This document shows, in pieces, positions 34,801 to 46,300 of a stretch of 64,000 nt of DNA; the stretch's first letter is position 1, and the number at the start of each line of letters is the position of its first letter. The DNA is from Ampullaceana balthica (lineage: Eukaryota; Mollusca; Gastropoda; Lymnaeidae): NCBI GenBank assembly GCA_944989445.1, contig CALYLW010000313.1:62001-126000 (forward strand), written 5' to 3'. The notes below the pieces were generated by a model. The model worked only from the letters and a program-made list of their open reading frames with translations, did not search any database and had not been told where the DNA came from. The position numbers were made by a program, and so were the translations under genes.

Positions 34801-37800
34801 TTGTGATGGGTGGATAGATTGTGTTGGGTGGATAGATTGTGATGAGTAGGAGAGATTGTAATGGGTAGGAGATATTGTGATGAGTTTGGAGAGATTGTGA
34901 TGAGTTTGGAGAGATTGTGATGGGTGGATAGATTGTGATGGGTGGATAGATTGTGATGGGTGGGAGAGATTGTGATGGGTTTGGACAGATTGTGATGGGT
35001 AGGAGAGATTGTGATGGGTATGAGAGATTGTGATGGGTGGGAGAGATTGTGATGGATGCGAGAGATTTTGATGGGTGGGAGAGATTGTGATGGGTTTGGA
35101 CTAATTTGTGATGGGTTTGGAGAGATTGTGATGGGTGGGAGAGATTGTGATGGGTGGGATAGATTGTGATGGGTATGAGAGATTGTGATGGGTGGGAGAG
35201 ATTGTGATGGATGCGAGAGATTTTGATGGGTGGGAGAGATTGTGATGGGTTTGGACTAATTTGTGATGGGTTTGGAGAGATTGTGATGGGTGGGATAGAT
35301 TGTGATGGGTATGAGAGATTGTGATAGGTGGGAGAGATTGTGATGGATGGAAGAGATTGTGATGGGTGGGAGACAATGTGATGGGTTTGGAGAAATTGTG
35401 ATGGGTTTGGAGAGATTGTGATGGGTGGGAGAGATTGTGATGGGTGGGAGAGATTGTGATGGGTTTGGAGAGATTGTGATGGGTGGGAGAGATTGTGGTG
35501 GGTTTGGAGAAATAGTGATGGGTTTAGAGAGATTGTGATGGATGGGAGAGATTGTGATGGATGGGAGAGATTGTGATGGGTTTGGAGAAATTGTGATGGG
35601 TTTGGAGAGATTGTGATGGGTATGAGAGATTGTGATGGATGGGAGAGATTGTGATGGTTGGGAGAGATTGTGATGGATGGGAGATATTGTGATGGATGGG
35701 AGAGATTGTGATGGGTTTGGAGAAATTGTGATGGGTGGGAGAAATTGTGACGGGTTTGGAGAGATTGTGATGGGTGGATAGATGTGATGGGTGGATAGAT
35801 TATGATGGGTTGATAGATTGTGATTGGTTTGGAGAAATTGTGATTGGTATGAGAGATTGTGATGGGTTTGGAGAGATTGTGATGGGTTTGGAGATATTGT
35901 GATGGGTGGGAGAGATTGTGATGGGTTTGGAGAAGATGTGGTGGGTAGGAGAGATTGGGATGGGTTTGGAGAAATTGTGATGGGTGGGAAGGAGAGATTG
36001 TGATGGGTTTGGATAGATTGTGATGGGTTTGGAGATATTGTGATGGGTGGGAGAGATTGTGATGGGTTTGGAGAAATTGTGGTGGGTAGGAGAGATTGGG
36101 ATGGGTTTGGAGAAATTGTGATGGGTGGGAAGGAGAGATTGTGATGGGTTTGTAGAAATTGTGATGGAGTGGGAAGGAGAGATTGTGATGGGTGGATATA
36201 TTGTGTTGGGTGGATAGATTGTGATGATTAGGAGAGATTGTAATGGGTAGGAGAGATTGTGATGGGTGGATAGATTGTGTTGGGTGGATAGATTGTGTTG
36301 GGTGGATAGATTGTGTTGGGTGGATAGATTGTGATGAGTAGGAGAGATTGTAATGGGTAGGAGAGATTGTGATGGGTGGATAGATTGTGTTGGGTGGATA
36401 GATTGTGTTGGGTGGATAGATTGTGTTGGGTGGATAGATTGTGATGAGTAGGAGAGATTGTAATGGGTAGGAGAGATTGTGATGGGTGGATAGATTGTGT
36501 TGGGTGGATAGATTGTGTTGGGTGGATAGATTGTGATGAGTAGGAGAGATTGTAATGGGTAGGAGAGATTGTGATGGGTGGATAGATTGTGTTGGGTGGA
36601 TAGATTGTGTTGGGTGGATAGATTGTGTTGGGTGGATAGATTGTGATGGGTGGATAGATTGTGATGAGTAGGAGAGATTGTGTTGGGTGGATAGATTGTG
36701 ATGAGTAGGAGAGATTGTAATGGGTAGGAGAGATTGTGATGGGTGGATAGATTGTGTTGGGTGGATAGATTGTGTTGGGTGGATAGATTGTGATGAGTAG
36801 GAGAGATTGTAATGGGTAGGAGAGATTGTGATGGGTGGATAGATTGTGTTGGGTGGATAGATTGTGTTGGGTGGATAGATTGTGTTGGGTGGACAGATTG
36901 TGATGGGAAGAAGAGATTGGGATGGGTTTGGAGAAATTGTGATGGGTGGGAAGGAGAGATTGTGATGGGTTTGTAGAAATTGTGATGGAGTGGGAAGGAG
37001 AGATTGTGATGGGTGGATATATTGTGTTGGGTGGATAGATTGTGATGAGTAGGAGAGATTGTAATGGGTAGGAGAGATTGTGATGGGTGGATAGATTGTG
37101 TTGGGTGGATAGATTGTGTTGGGTGGATAGATTGTGTTGGGTGGATAGATTGTGATGAGTAGGAGAGATTGTAATGGGTAGGAGAGATTGTGATGGGTGG
37201 ATAGATTGTGTTGGGTGGATAGATTGTGTTGGGTGGATAGATTGTGATGAGTAGGAGAGATTGTAATGGGTAGGAGAGATTGTGATGGGTGGATAGATTG
37301 TGTTGGGTGGATAGATTGTGTTGGGTGGATAGATTGTGTTGGGTGGATAGATTGTGATGGGTGGATAGATTGTGATGAGTAGGAGAGATTGTGTTGGGTG
37401 GATAGATTGTGATGAGTAGGAGAGATTGTAATGGGTAGGAGAGATTGTGATGGGTGGATAGATTGTGTTGGGTGGATAGATTGTGTTGGGTGGATAGATT
37501 GTGATGAGTAGGAGAGATTGTAATGGGTAGGAGAGATTGTGATGGGTGGATAGATTGTGTTGGGTGGATAGATTGTGTTGGGTGGATAGATTGTGATGAG
37601 TATGAGAGATTGTAATGGGTAGGAGAGATTGTGATGGGTGGATAGGATAGATTGTGTTGGGTGGATAGATTGTGTTGGGTGGATAGATTGTGTTGGGTGG
37701 ATAGATTGTGATGGGTGGATAGATTGTGATGAGTAGGAGAGATTGTGTTGGGTGGATAGATTGTGTTGGGTGGATAGATTGTGATGAGTAGGAGAGATTG

Positions 37801-37858
37801 TAATGGGTAGGAGAGATTGTGATGGGTGGATAGATTGTGATGGGTAGGAGAGATTTAA
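31880..37858. repeat. 6-kb G-rich minisatellite, 18-20 bp units, with higher-order blocks
   Basis: The commonest units are gattgtgatgggtgggaga, gattgtgatgggtttggaga and gattgtgttgggtggata. The left part (31.9-33.9 kb) is dominated by the first two; 34.0-34.66 kb by pure 18-bp gtgttgggtggata units; 36.2-37.86 kb by composite blocks. A composite containing gaagaagagattgggatggg and ggagtgggaaggagagattg recurs near 33.77 and 36.9 kb. The complementary strand is depleted of stops in one frame, giving a spurious 567-codon ORF. Confidence 0.97.
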
Positions 37859-38790
37859 GAAATATGTGTGTTGTTAAAGCCTCACATGCACATACTTTCA
37901 AATAGGAGGACTGTAACACTTGTAGACTCAAGTCCTGGGGGAGACTCAGAGACTTAAGTCCTGGAGGACACTCGGAGACTCAAGTCCTGGGGGACTGAAT
38001 GGGTTGTCAAGACAAACATAATGTGACCTACAGGCCAGGCTTACTTGCTTGTTCACTACGTAACAGAAACTTGACCCACGAGCACTAAAACACGTTTCTT
38101 TGAGTGGGACTAAAAGGTTAGGTAAGCACCAGGTGAAAGTCCCATAACTCTGCCATGGGGAACAATACCGGAAGACATTCCATTCCCTGCTTATTTACAT
38201 TATTAATTTTTGTTGTATTTTCTTGTTTTTCTATTCATTGGTTTCCCATAGAAACACAAGAGAGCTCTGGAGCTGTTGTGTTCACAGGTGTGCATGACAC
38301 GGTGCTAAATGTTCCACGGTGCTAAATGTTCCACTGCAAAATTCCTGTCTTTCCTGGCAAAAAAACATTTTTAGACAATTGAAATTAATTTCTGCTTTTT
38401 AGTTGGTAGAACTTCTCCTGTGATAGAGTAAGCCTTTTTCGTTTGAAATAAAGTCTGAACAAATATTTTTATTCACATCTTTATATTTGAACAAAAAAAT
38501 TGATATAGACGAAATAGATGTGAGTTTAACATGACCCCAGGAATCTTTGAGACGAAGAGATGCAAAGTTTTCCACAATATCAGCTTTGCTCTAAAGTTTA
38601 AACATAAGAAAACAACAACTAGGTTAGTTTTTGTTATTGGAAAGTCTCCCAATGAGATGATGTCCAACTTACAATCTACATTGGCTGCAGTGTTTTGTTT
38701 AGCTTTGTATCTAACCCACGATTAATATGATGAAATACAAAATACACAAACTGTGCAATGAAAACAATAAATTTGAGCTATATTTTTAGA
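37859..38790. other. Spacer; short 3-copy repeat at 37,925-37,995
   Basis: Three copies of gactcaagtcctgggggact-like units lie next to the big array. The rest shows no gene; MTO1 3' exons were looked for here and not found. Confidence 0.45.
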
Positions 38791-38792
38791 CT

Positions 38793-38830
38793 GACACGAT
38801 AGTAAACGTTTCGGCTAATGCCTTCATCAG
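38793..38830 (-). ncRNA. Hammerhead-ribozyme-like core (possible Penelope/retrozyme relic)
   Basis: Read on the minus strand: CTGATGA, AGGC-ATTA-GCC hairpin, GAAA, a short possible helix III and GTC. This is the conserved CUGANGA...GAAA...NUH order of a hammerhead with a GGC/GCC helix II. Weak points: a bulged A before helix II, wobble-rich helix III and poor pairing for helix I. Hammerheads are known in Penelope-like elements. Activity is not implied. Confidence 0.35.
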
Positions 38831-39069
38831 TACAACATAAAATACATTCTTACAATACTTACATAAGTAATAACATTCTTAAAACATATTGTATTTTAAA
38901 ATATTTATGTTAAATAAAAAGAAAGGAAAAACAAAAACAAACATGGACGCAGGATATAGGAAAAAGGGGGAAGTATCCAAAGTTACAGTAAAAACCACAA
39001 CGGGAACAAGATTCTGCAGTTAAGTAAAATTACAACTGCTCATTTTCAAAAAGGAAGTACGGCTTTTAG

Positions 39070-39207
39070 GGGGGGGGGCTCCCACAAAGCTTTGTGACGT
39101 CATATTGGATAGGGCTCTAAATTTTTGTGACAACCTGTGACGGGGAAAGGGGGGGGGGTAAAAATCTGCCAAAATCGCTTGATGTCATTTATGTAGGTCC
39201 CTACAAC
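39070..39207. mobile_element. Fragment of the TIR family at 51,319-52,392
   Basis: Shares caaagctttgtgacgtcata, a G-run and ccaaaatcgcttgatgtcat followed by ttatgtaggtccct with the right end of the 51.3-52.4 kb element. Confidence 0.65.
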
Positions 39208-39719
39208 TACTGTGTGAAATGAAGTGCATGGAAGGTGGCTAGGTAGCATTGTATAGTGGTAATGACGGGGAAAATTATGCGATGTTTCGATCGGGTAACC
39301 CAGGTACCCATTCGAAAGTTGAACGGGTACCCGGGCAGCATTTTTCAACAATATTGACAGCCCTAGTGGTTGGTGCTATATTATGTATGTTGAGAGATAT
39401 CTTTGGTTCAATTGTTCTCAATTGGAAGTTGCTGGCAATCTATGAGGGTTGAGGGGGTAACATGCAAACACTTAACTGTGATTAAGTTTACTAGAAGTGG
39501 AGGTCATGACAGTATGGGTTAGTGGACCCTTGTAGATAGTGCCAACAAAATAAGGAAGACATTTCTGGCCAGGCTGACAACACCTCTACCCCACCCCCTT
39601 CACCACTCTGGATACAAATTAAATCTAAATTCATTCAATAAGGAACTTCTAAGACTGGGAAAGAAAAAAAAACTTTTAGTATTTCTTCTTGTCGATAGAA
39701 GATAAATCTTCCCTTTAGT

Positions 39720-40280
39720 TAATAATAATAATTTGATCATTTATATAGCAGAGTACCCCAGCAAGCAGCTTCGCTCACAGAGCTTCACATAAAAATATAA
39801 ACAGATATATTTATAATTCATTCAATTAAAAAAATTCATACCCTAATGACAAAAAATATAATGACATAATCATAAGTGTGTGAGTAGACTGAGAGAAGTT
39901 CAGTGAGATAGGAAGGGCATGAGTCAGAAAAGAAGTTGTGGCAGAGAACGAACAGTTTGCAATCAATGCATGCTTGTAAAGGGAGGCAATAAAGTGAATG
40001 AAGTGAAAGAGTGATAAGGTGTTGGGTTTTTTTTTGCCTTAAGAAATAGCCAGGCAGCTGAAGTTTGAACTTTTTGTATTTTTTCGATGTATTGTTTCAT
40101 TGAACCTGAAAGAAGAGAATTGCAATAATCAAGATGAGAGAGAGCAAGAGCACAGACTAGAGTTTTCTTTGCACTAACTGTTAGATAGTGACGGATTGAG
40201 CTGATCTGACAGATGGCAGTGTAGTTGTGTATGTTAGACAGGTGTCTATTCCCCATTCCCAGGTGTAAACGTACATCTTA
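39720..40280 (-). mobile_element. CR1/L2-group LINE 3' fragment
   Basis: Minus-strand frame has ISSIRHYLTVSAKKTLVCAL, SHLDYCNSLLSGS and IQKVQTSAAWLFLKAKK, the C-terminal reverse-transcriptase region of CR1/L2-like LINEs. After a frameshift, VLCHNFFSDSCPSYLTELL follows. It ends in the usual gaagctctgtgagcgaagc 3' sequence and an (att)n tail at about 39,720. It lies just downstream of the last recognised MTO1 exon. Confidence 0.85.
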
Positions 40281-40369
40281 ACAGCTACCCCACACATGCT
40301 CAGGGGCACACGTGTCACCACCAAGACTCCCCCCCCCTAACTCAAACACTCCCAAAAGATCTGACTCAC

Positions 40370-43300
40370 CGCGGTCCATTGATCTCCTCCTGTACGTGCC
40401 TGTTCAGATGGAGTGTCGCCCTGACGATATTGGCCACTTCCTCTGTCGTTTTCGTCATGTAACATGACAGCTGATCTTCCGGCTGTCAGCAAAAAAGAAA
40501 AGGAAAATGCACTTAAACTAGACGTCATAGTGTCCAGTCCCCATGTCAATGCCATAATTTATGTGAGCCACTCGGCAGATTTCCATTATTATAAAACATT
40601 TGAAACTATGGTCAAATGAAAGGTCAACAGAACCTGTGGTCAAATGACAGGTCATCAAAGCCTATAGTCAAATGACAGGTCATCCAAACCTGTGGTCAAA
40701 TGTCAGGTCATGAGAAACGTGGTTGAATGACAGGTCATCAAAACCTGTGGTCAAATGACAGGTCATCAGAACCTGTGGTCAAATGACAGGTCAACAGAAA
40801 CTGGTCAAATGACAGGTCATCAAAACCTGTGGTCAAATGACAGGTCATCAGAAATTTGAAGGCTCAGTACTGGAAGATGGTCTATCAAAATGAAGGCTGA
40901 TGAAAAAATACACAGCTAAAATATCTGCTTAGAATCCAGAATCAACCGCACATATAAACAAGCTAAATATTAAAAATAAAGATATAACATTTTAAAAAAT
41001 TAACTTTCAATCAAAGACAAGTTAAATGGCATTAAAATGAAGAAATTATTTAATGTTTAATAATTCATTATACATTCATCATAATATGTTTATTCAATTT
41101 AACCAAATTTTTAAAAAAATGTATTCTCATATAACTCAATTGTGTCTTTCTAAAGTAGTCTCTAAACTAAGATAAATTAGTTTCTAAATACAAAACAAAT
41201 CTCTCTTAGCTACAATGAAACAAGACTGACTCTAATGGATATAGATGTTACAATCAAACAATACAAATACTAATGGATATAGATGTTACAATCAAACAAT
41301 ACAAATACTAATGGATATAGATGTTACAATCAAACAATACAAATACTAATGGATATAGATGTTACATTAAAACAATACAAATACTAATGGATATAGATGT
41401 TACATTAAAACAATACAAATACTAATGGATATAGATGTTACATTAAAACAATACAAATACTAATGGATATAGATGTTACAATCAAACAATACAAATACTA
41501 ATGGATATAGATGTTACATTAAAACAATACAAATACTAATGGATATATATGTTACAATCAAACAATACAAATACTAATGGATATAGATGTTACATTAAAA
41601 CAATACAAATACTAATGGATATAGATGTTACATTAAAACAATACAAATACTAATGGATATAGATGTTACAATCAAACAATACAAATACTAATGGATATAG
41701 ATGTTACAATCAAACAATACAAATACTAATGGATATAGATGTTACAATCAAACAATTCAAATACTAATGGATATAGATGTTACATTAAAACAATACAAAT
41801 ACTAATGGATATAGATGTTACATTAAAACAATACAAATACTAATGGATATAGATGTTACATTAAAACAATACAAATACTAATGGATATAGATGTTACATT
41901 AAAACAATACAAATACTAATGGATATAGATGTTACATTAAAACAATACAAATACTAATGGATATAGATGTTACATTAAAACAATACAAATACTAATGGAT
42001 ATAGATGTTACAATCAAACAATACAAATACTAATGGATATAGATGTTACATTAAAACAATACAAATACTAATGGATATATATGTTACAATCAAACAATAC
42101 AAATACTAATGGATATAGATGTTACATTAAAACAATACAAATACTAATGGATATAGATGTTACATTAAAACAATACAAATACTAATGGATATAGATGTTA
42201 CAATCAAACAATACAAATACTAATGGATATAGATGTTACAATCAAACAATACAAATACTAATGGATATAGATGTTACAATCAAACAATTCAAATACTAAT
42301 GGATATAGATGTTACATTAAAACAATACAAATACTAATGGATATAGATGTTACATTAAAACAATACAAATACTAATGGATATAGATGTTACATTAAAACA
42401 ATACAAATACTAATGGATATAGATGTTACATTAAAACAATACAAATACTAATGGATATAGATGTTACATTAAAACAAGACCAATGCTAACAGATGTGACT
42501 CTATAACAAGTACAAACAATTGTTTTCAACACACAAATAATCCTATGTTAATACCTTGATCCAAACGGATTCATTGATGAAGGAAAACGGCATAGGACAC
42601 TCATCTCCTTTCTTCTCTTCTGTTTTACTGTAGTCAATGGAGTTCTTGTCCAGCCTTGGTGGGGTGCCTGGCAACCACAGTAAACAAAGTCATTTATGGC
42701 TGATATTGGTACATAAGCAAAAACAACAACAACAACATAAACAACAATGTCCACATCAACATCCCCATTAACATCGGCAACAACATCCACAATAACATTA
42801 GCAACAACATCCCCAAAATTAACAACAAAAAATCACTAATTTAAACCATTGCATCAACCTTCAGCATGAACAAATTAATGAGATGAACACACCACGTTTA
42901 TCAATGAGATGAACACACCACGTTTATCAATGAGATGAACACACCACGTTTATTAATGAGATGAACACACCAGGTTTATTAATGAGATGAACACACCAGG
43001 TTTATTAATGAGATGAACACACCAGGTTTATTAATGAGATGAACACACCACGTTTATTAATGAGATGAACACACCAGGTTTATTAATGAGATGAACACAC
43101 CAGGTTTATTAATGAGATGAACACACCAGATTTATTAATGAGATGAACACACCAGGTTTATTAATGAGATGAACACACCACGTTTATCAATGAGATGAAC
43201 ACACCACGTTTATTAATGAGATGAACACACCAGGTTTATTAATGAGATGAACACACCAGGTTTATTAATGAGATGAACACACCAGGTTTATTAATGAGAT

Positions 43301-46300
43301 GAACACACCAGGTTTATTAATGAGATGAACACAAAACGTTTATTAATGAGATGAACACACCAGGTTTATTAATGAGATGAACACACCAGGTTTATTAATG
43401 AGATGAACACACCAGATTTATTAATGAGATGAACACACCAGGTTTATTAATGAGATGAACACACCACGTTTATCAATGAGATGAACACACCACGTTTATT
43501 AATGAGATGAACACACCAGGTTTATTAATGAGATGAACACACCAGGTTTATTAATGAGATGAACACACCAGGTTTATTAATGAGATGAACACACCAGGTT
43601 TATTAAAGAGATGAACACACCACATTTATTAATGAGATGAACACACAAGATTTATTAATGAGATGAACACACCAGGTTTATTAATGAGATGAACACACCA
43701 CGTTTATTAATGATATGAACACACCAGGTTTATTAATGAGATGAACACACCAGGTTTATTAATGAGATGAACACACCAGGTTTATTAATGAGATGAACAC
43801 ACCAGGTTTATTAATGAGATGAACACACCAGGTTTATTAATGAGATGAACACACCACGTTTATTAATGATATGAACACACCAGGTTTATTAATGAGATGA
43901 ACACACCAGGTTTATTAATGAGATGAACACACCAGGTTTATTAATGAGATGAACACACCAGGTTTATTAATGAGATGAACACACCAGGTTTATTAATGAG
44001 ATGAACACACCACGTTTATTAATGATATGAACACACCAGGTTTATTAATGAGATGAACACACCAGGTTTATTAATGAGATGAACACACCAGGTTTATTAA
44101 TGAGATGAACACACCAGGTTTATTAATGAGATGAACACACCAGGTTTCATTGACCACTCAAGTGGACACAGCCAATGCTCCTTCTAAGCTGTGCTGCCAT
44201 GCAAATATCTCAACATGTCTTGTGCAAACCTTTTTTCCCACAAACAACAAATTTGACAGGACATGATGAATGAAATGATGAGTTTCACTTTCAAGTCTGA
44301 TGACCACCTGATTTAGATCCAGGTTTGAAATCATGAGATCATGAATGTCCTAATTTTATTTCAAGAGGTTATGAATCTCCTAATTTTATTTCATGAGGTC
44401 ATGAATGTCCTAATTTTATTTCATGAGGTCATGAATGTCTTAATTTTTTTTCATGCGGTCATGAATGTCCTAATTTTATTTCATGAGGTTATGAATGTCC
44501 TAATTTTATTTCATGAGGTTATGAATGTCCTAATTTTATTTCATGAGGTTATGAATGTCCTACTTTTATTTCATGAGATCATGGATGTCCTAATTTTATT
44601 TCATGAGGACTTAGCCGCTGATTTCAATTTCAATTGAAATTGCTTTAAGTATCCCTTAAAGATCATGAGGCAGTATTTCTTAAACTCAATTTTACCTGTC
44701 TTTAGTCTCCCCATGGTGAAGCCAGCTTTTTGTATTGTTTTAGCCAGTCCAACGGCAGGTTCATCTCCGATTCTCCCCGCAGGCCGTTGTGTCAATCCAA
44801 TGTTGATGGAGCCTCTCAAGAATGTTCCTGTTGTGAGAACCACTGTCTTGGCAGGAATCACATCACCAGAATCTACAATAAGCATAAAAGATAATAGTTT
44901 ACAGAACAGCTGCATAGTTTCTTGGGCATGGCAAGCTAGAGTTAGAACTGACATTCAGTAAATATTGCATGGCGTGCTGGTGTTAGAACTGACATTCAGT
45001 AAATATTGCATGGCGTGTTGGTGTTAGAACTGACATTCAGTAAATATTGCATGGCGTGTTGGTGTTAGAACTGACATTCAGTAAATATTGCATGGCGTGT
45101 TGGTGTTAGAACTGACATTCAGTAAATATTGCATGGCGTGTTGGTGTTAGAACTGACATTCAGTAAATATTGCATGGCGTGTTGGTGTTAGAACTGACAT
45201 TCAGTAAATATTGCATGGCGTGTTGGTGTTAGAACTGACATTCAGTAAATATTGCATGGCGTGCTAGTGTTTAAATGGACAATCAGTAAATTTGGCATTC
45301 ACCAATATTATTAAAATGTCAATGTTAAAAAAGCCTGTCATTGCCTAAAACAAAAAAATAAGAATACAAGAAAAGAGTCCAGAAAAATAGATTTGTACTC
45401 AGCGAAGAGACAAAGATTTAAAACAGACTTAGTTCAAGGACATCAGTGTGAGTGTATGTAATGATTGCAGATACAAACATGATGGTCAGTCTCCACAAGC
45501 AAAGACTTGCCTAATACAACACCCCGACATGCCAAGACAGTGCCGTGATCTTCAAGGGAGGGCACTTCAGCTGTAATCAAATCCTCCACTGCTGCAGCCC
45601 TGACTGTGAGATTGGGGGTTGAGAAGACTTCGGCTTGGACATTACGTCTGTAGAGATCTCTGTCAATCTGTGCTCTAGGGCCCTGGTCAACAGATTAACA
45701 TACACTTATCAAAATTGGTAACATTAGGCCCATGGTCAACAGATTCACATTGGCTTATCATAATTAGTAAAACACTTTTATTCAAATTCCTTGCTTATGT
45801 GACACGTGGCAAGATCTGGAGGTCTCGCAAAGACTATATTGCAAGGCACAGTCCAGGGAGGAAGGAAAAGAGGCAGACAAAGGAAGAGATGGGAAGACGA
45901 TATCAAGGAGTGGACCGGCCTGTCATTCAGCGACTCTCAAAAGGCAGCACAGGACAGGGACAAATGACGTGAGATAGTGTGCAGTTCACGATGGTGCCCC
46001 AACAACGGGTTAAGGGATAGTTCAAGGCAAGATATAAGAGTTATAGATTTATAAGAGTTATAGATGTAACAGTAATATATATACATTATGAATTATTTAA
46101 GGGCAAATCAATTAAAAAAGTTTAGTAGTCACTGCCTCACAGTTACGTGAGAAATCTTCTCAATAAATGAATCATCAAATGACGCTAACATAACTAACAT
46201 AAAAAAACTGAACAAACTCACCCAGACAGCTGGACCTTTTCTTCTGTTTAAAATCTTGTACTGCACTCCTGATTTATCTACAAGTATAGAGAAAATAAGG

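Noticed and set aside
36228..37931. 567-codon minus-strand ORF
   Set aside because: Lies wholly inside the 18-20-bp minisatellite; the sequence is a repeat of HPSQSLLPITI-type units and openness follows from the repeat composition.
38473..38725. Overlapping 64-codon ORFs on both strands
   Set aside because: Complementary shadows with no recognisable domain; checked for MTO1 similarity and none found.
44165..44265. Possible remnant of the 55.2-kb MITE (gccaatgctccttctaagct)
   Set aside because: Similarity limited to one end and too diverged to call.
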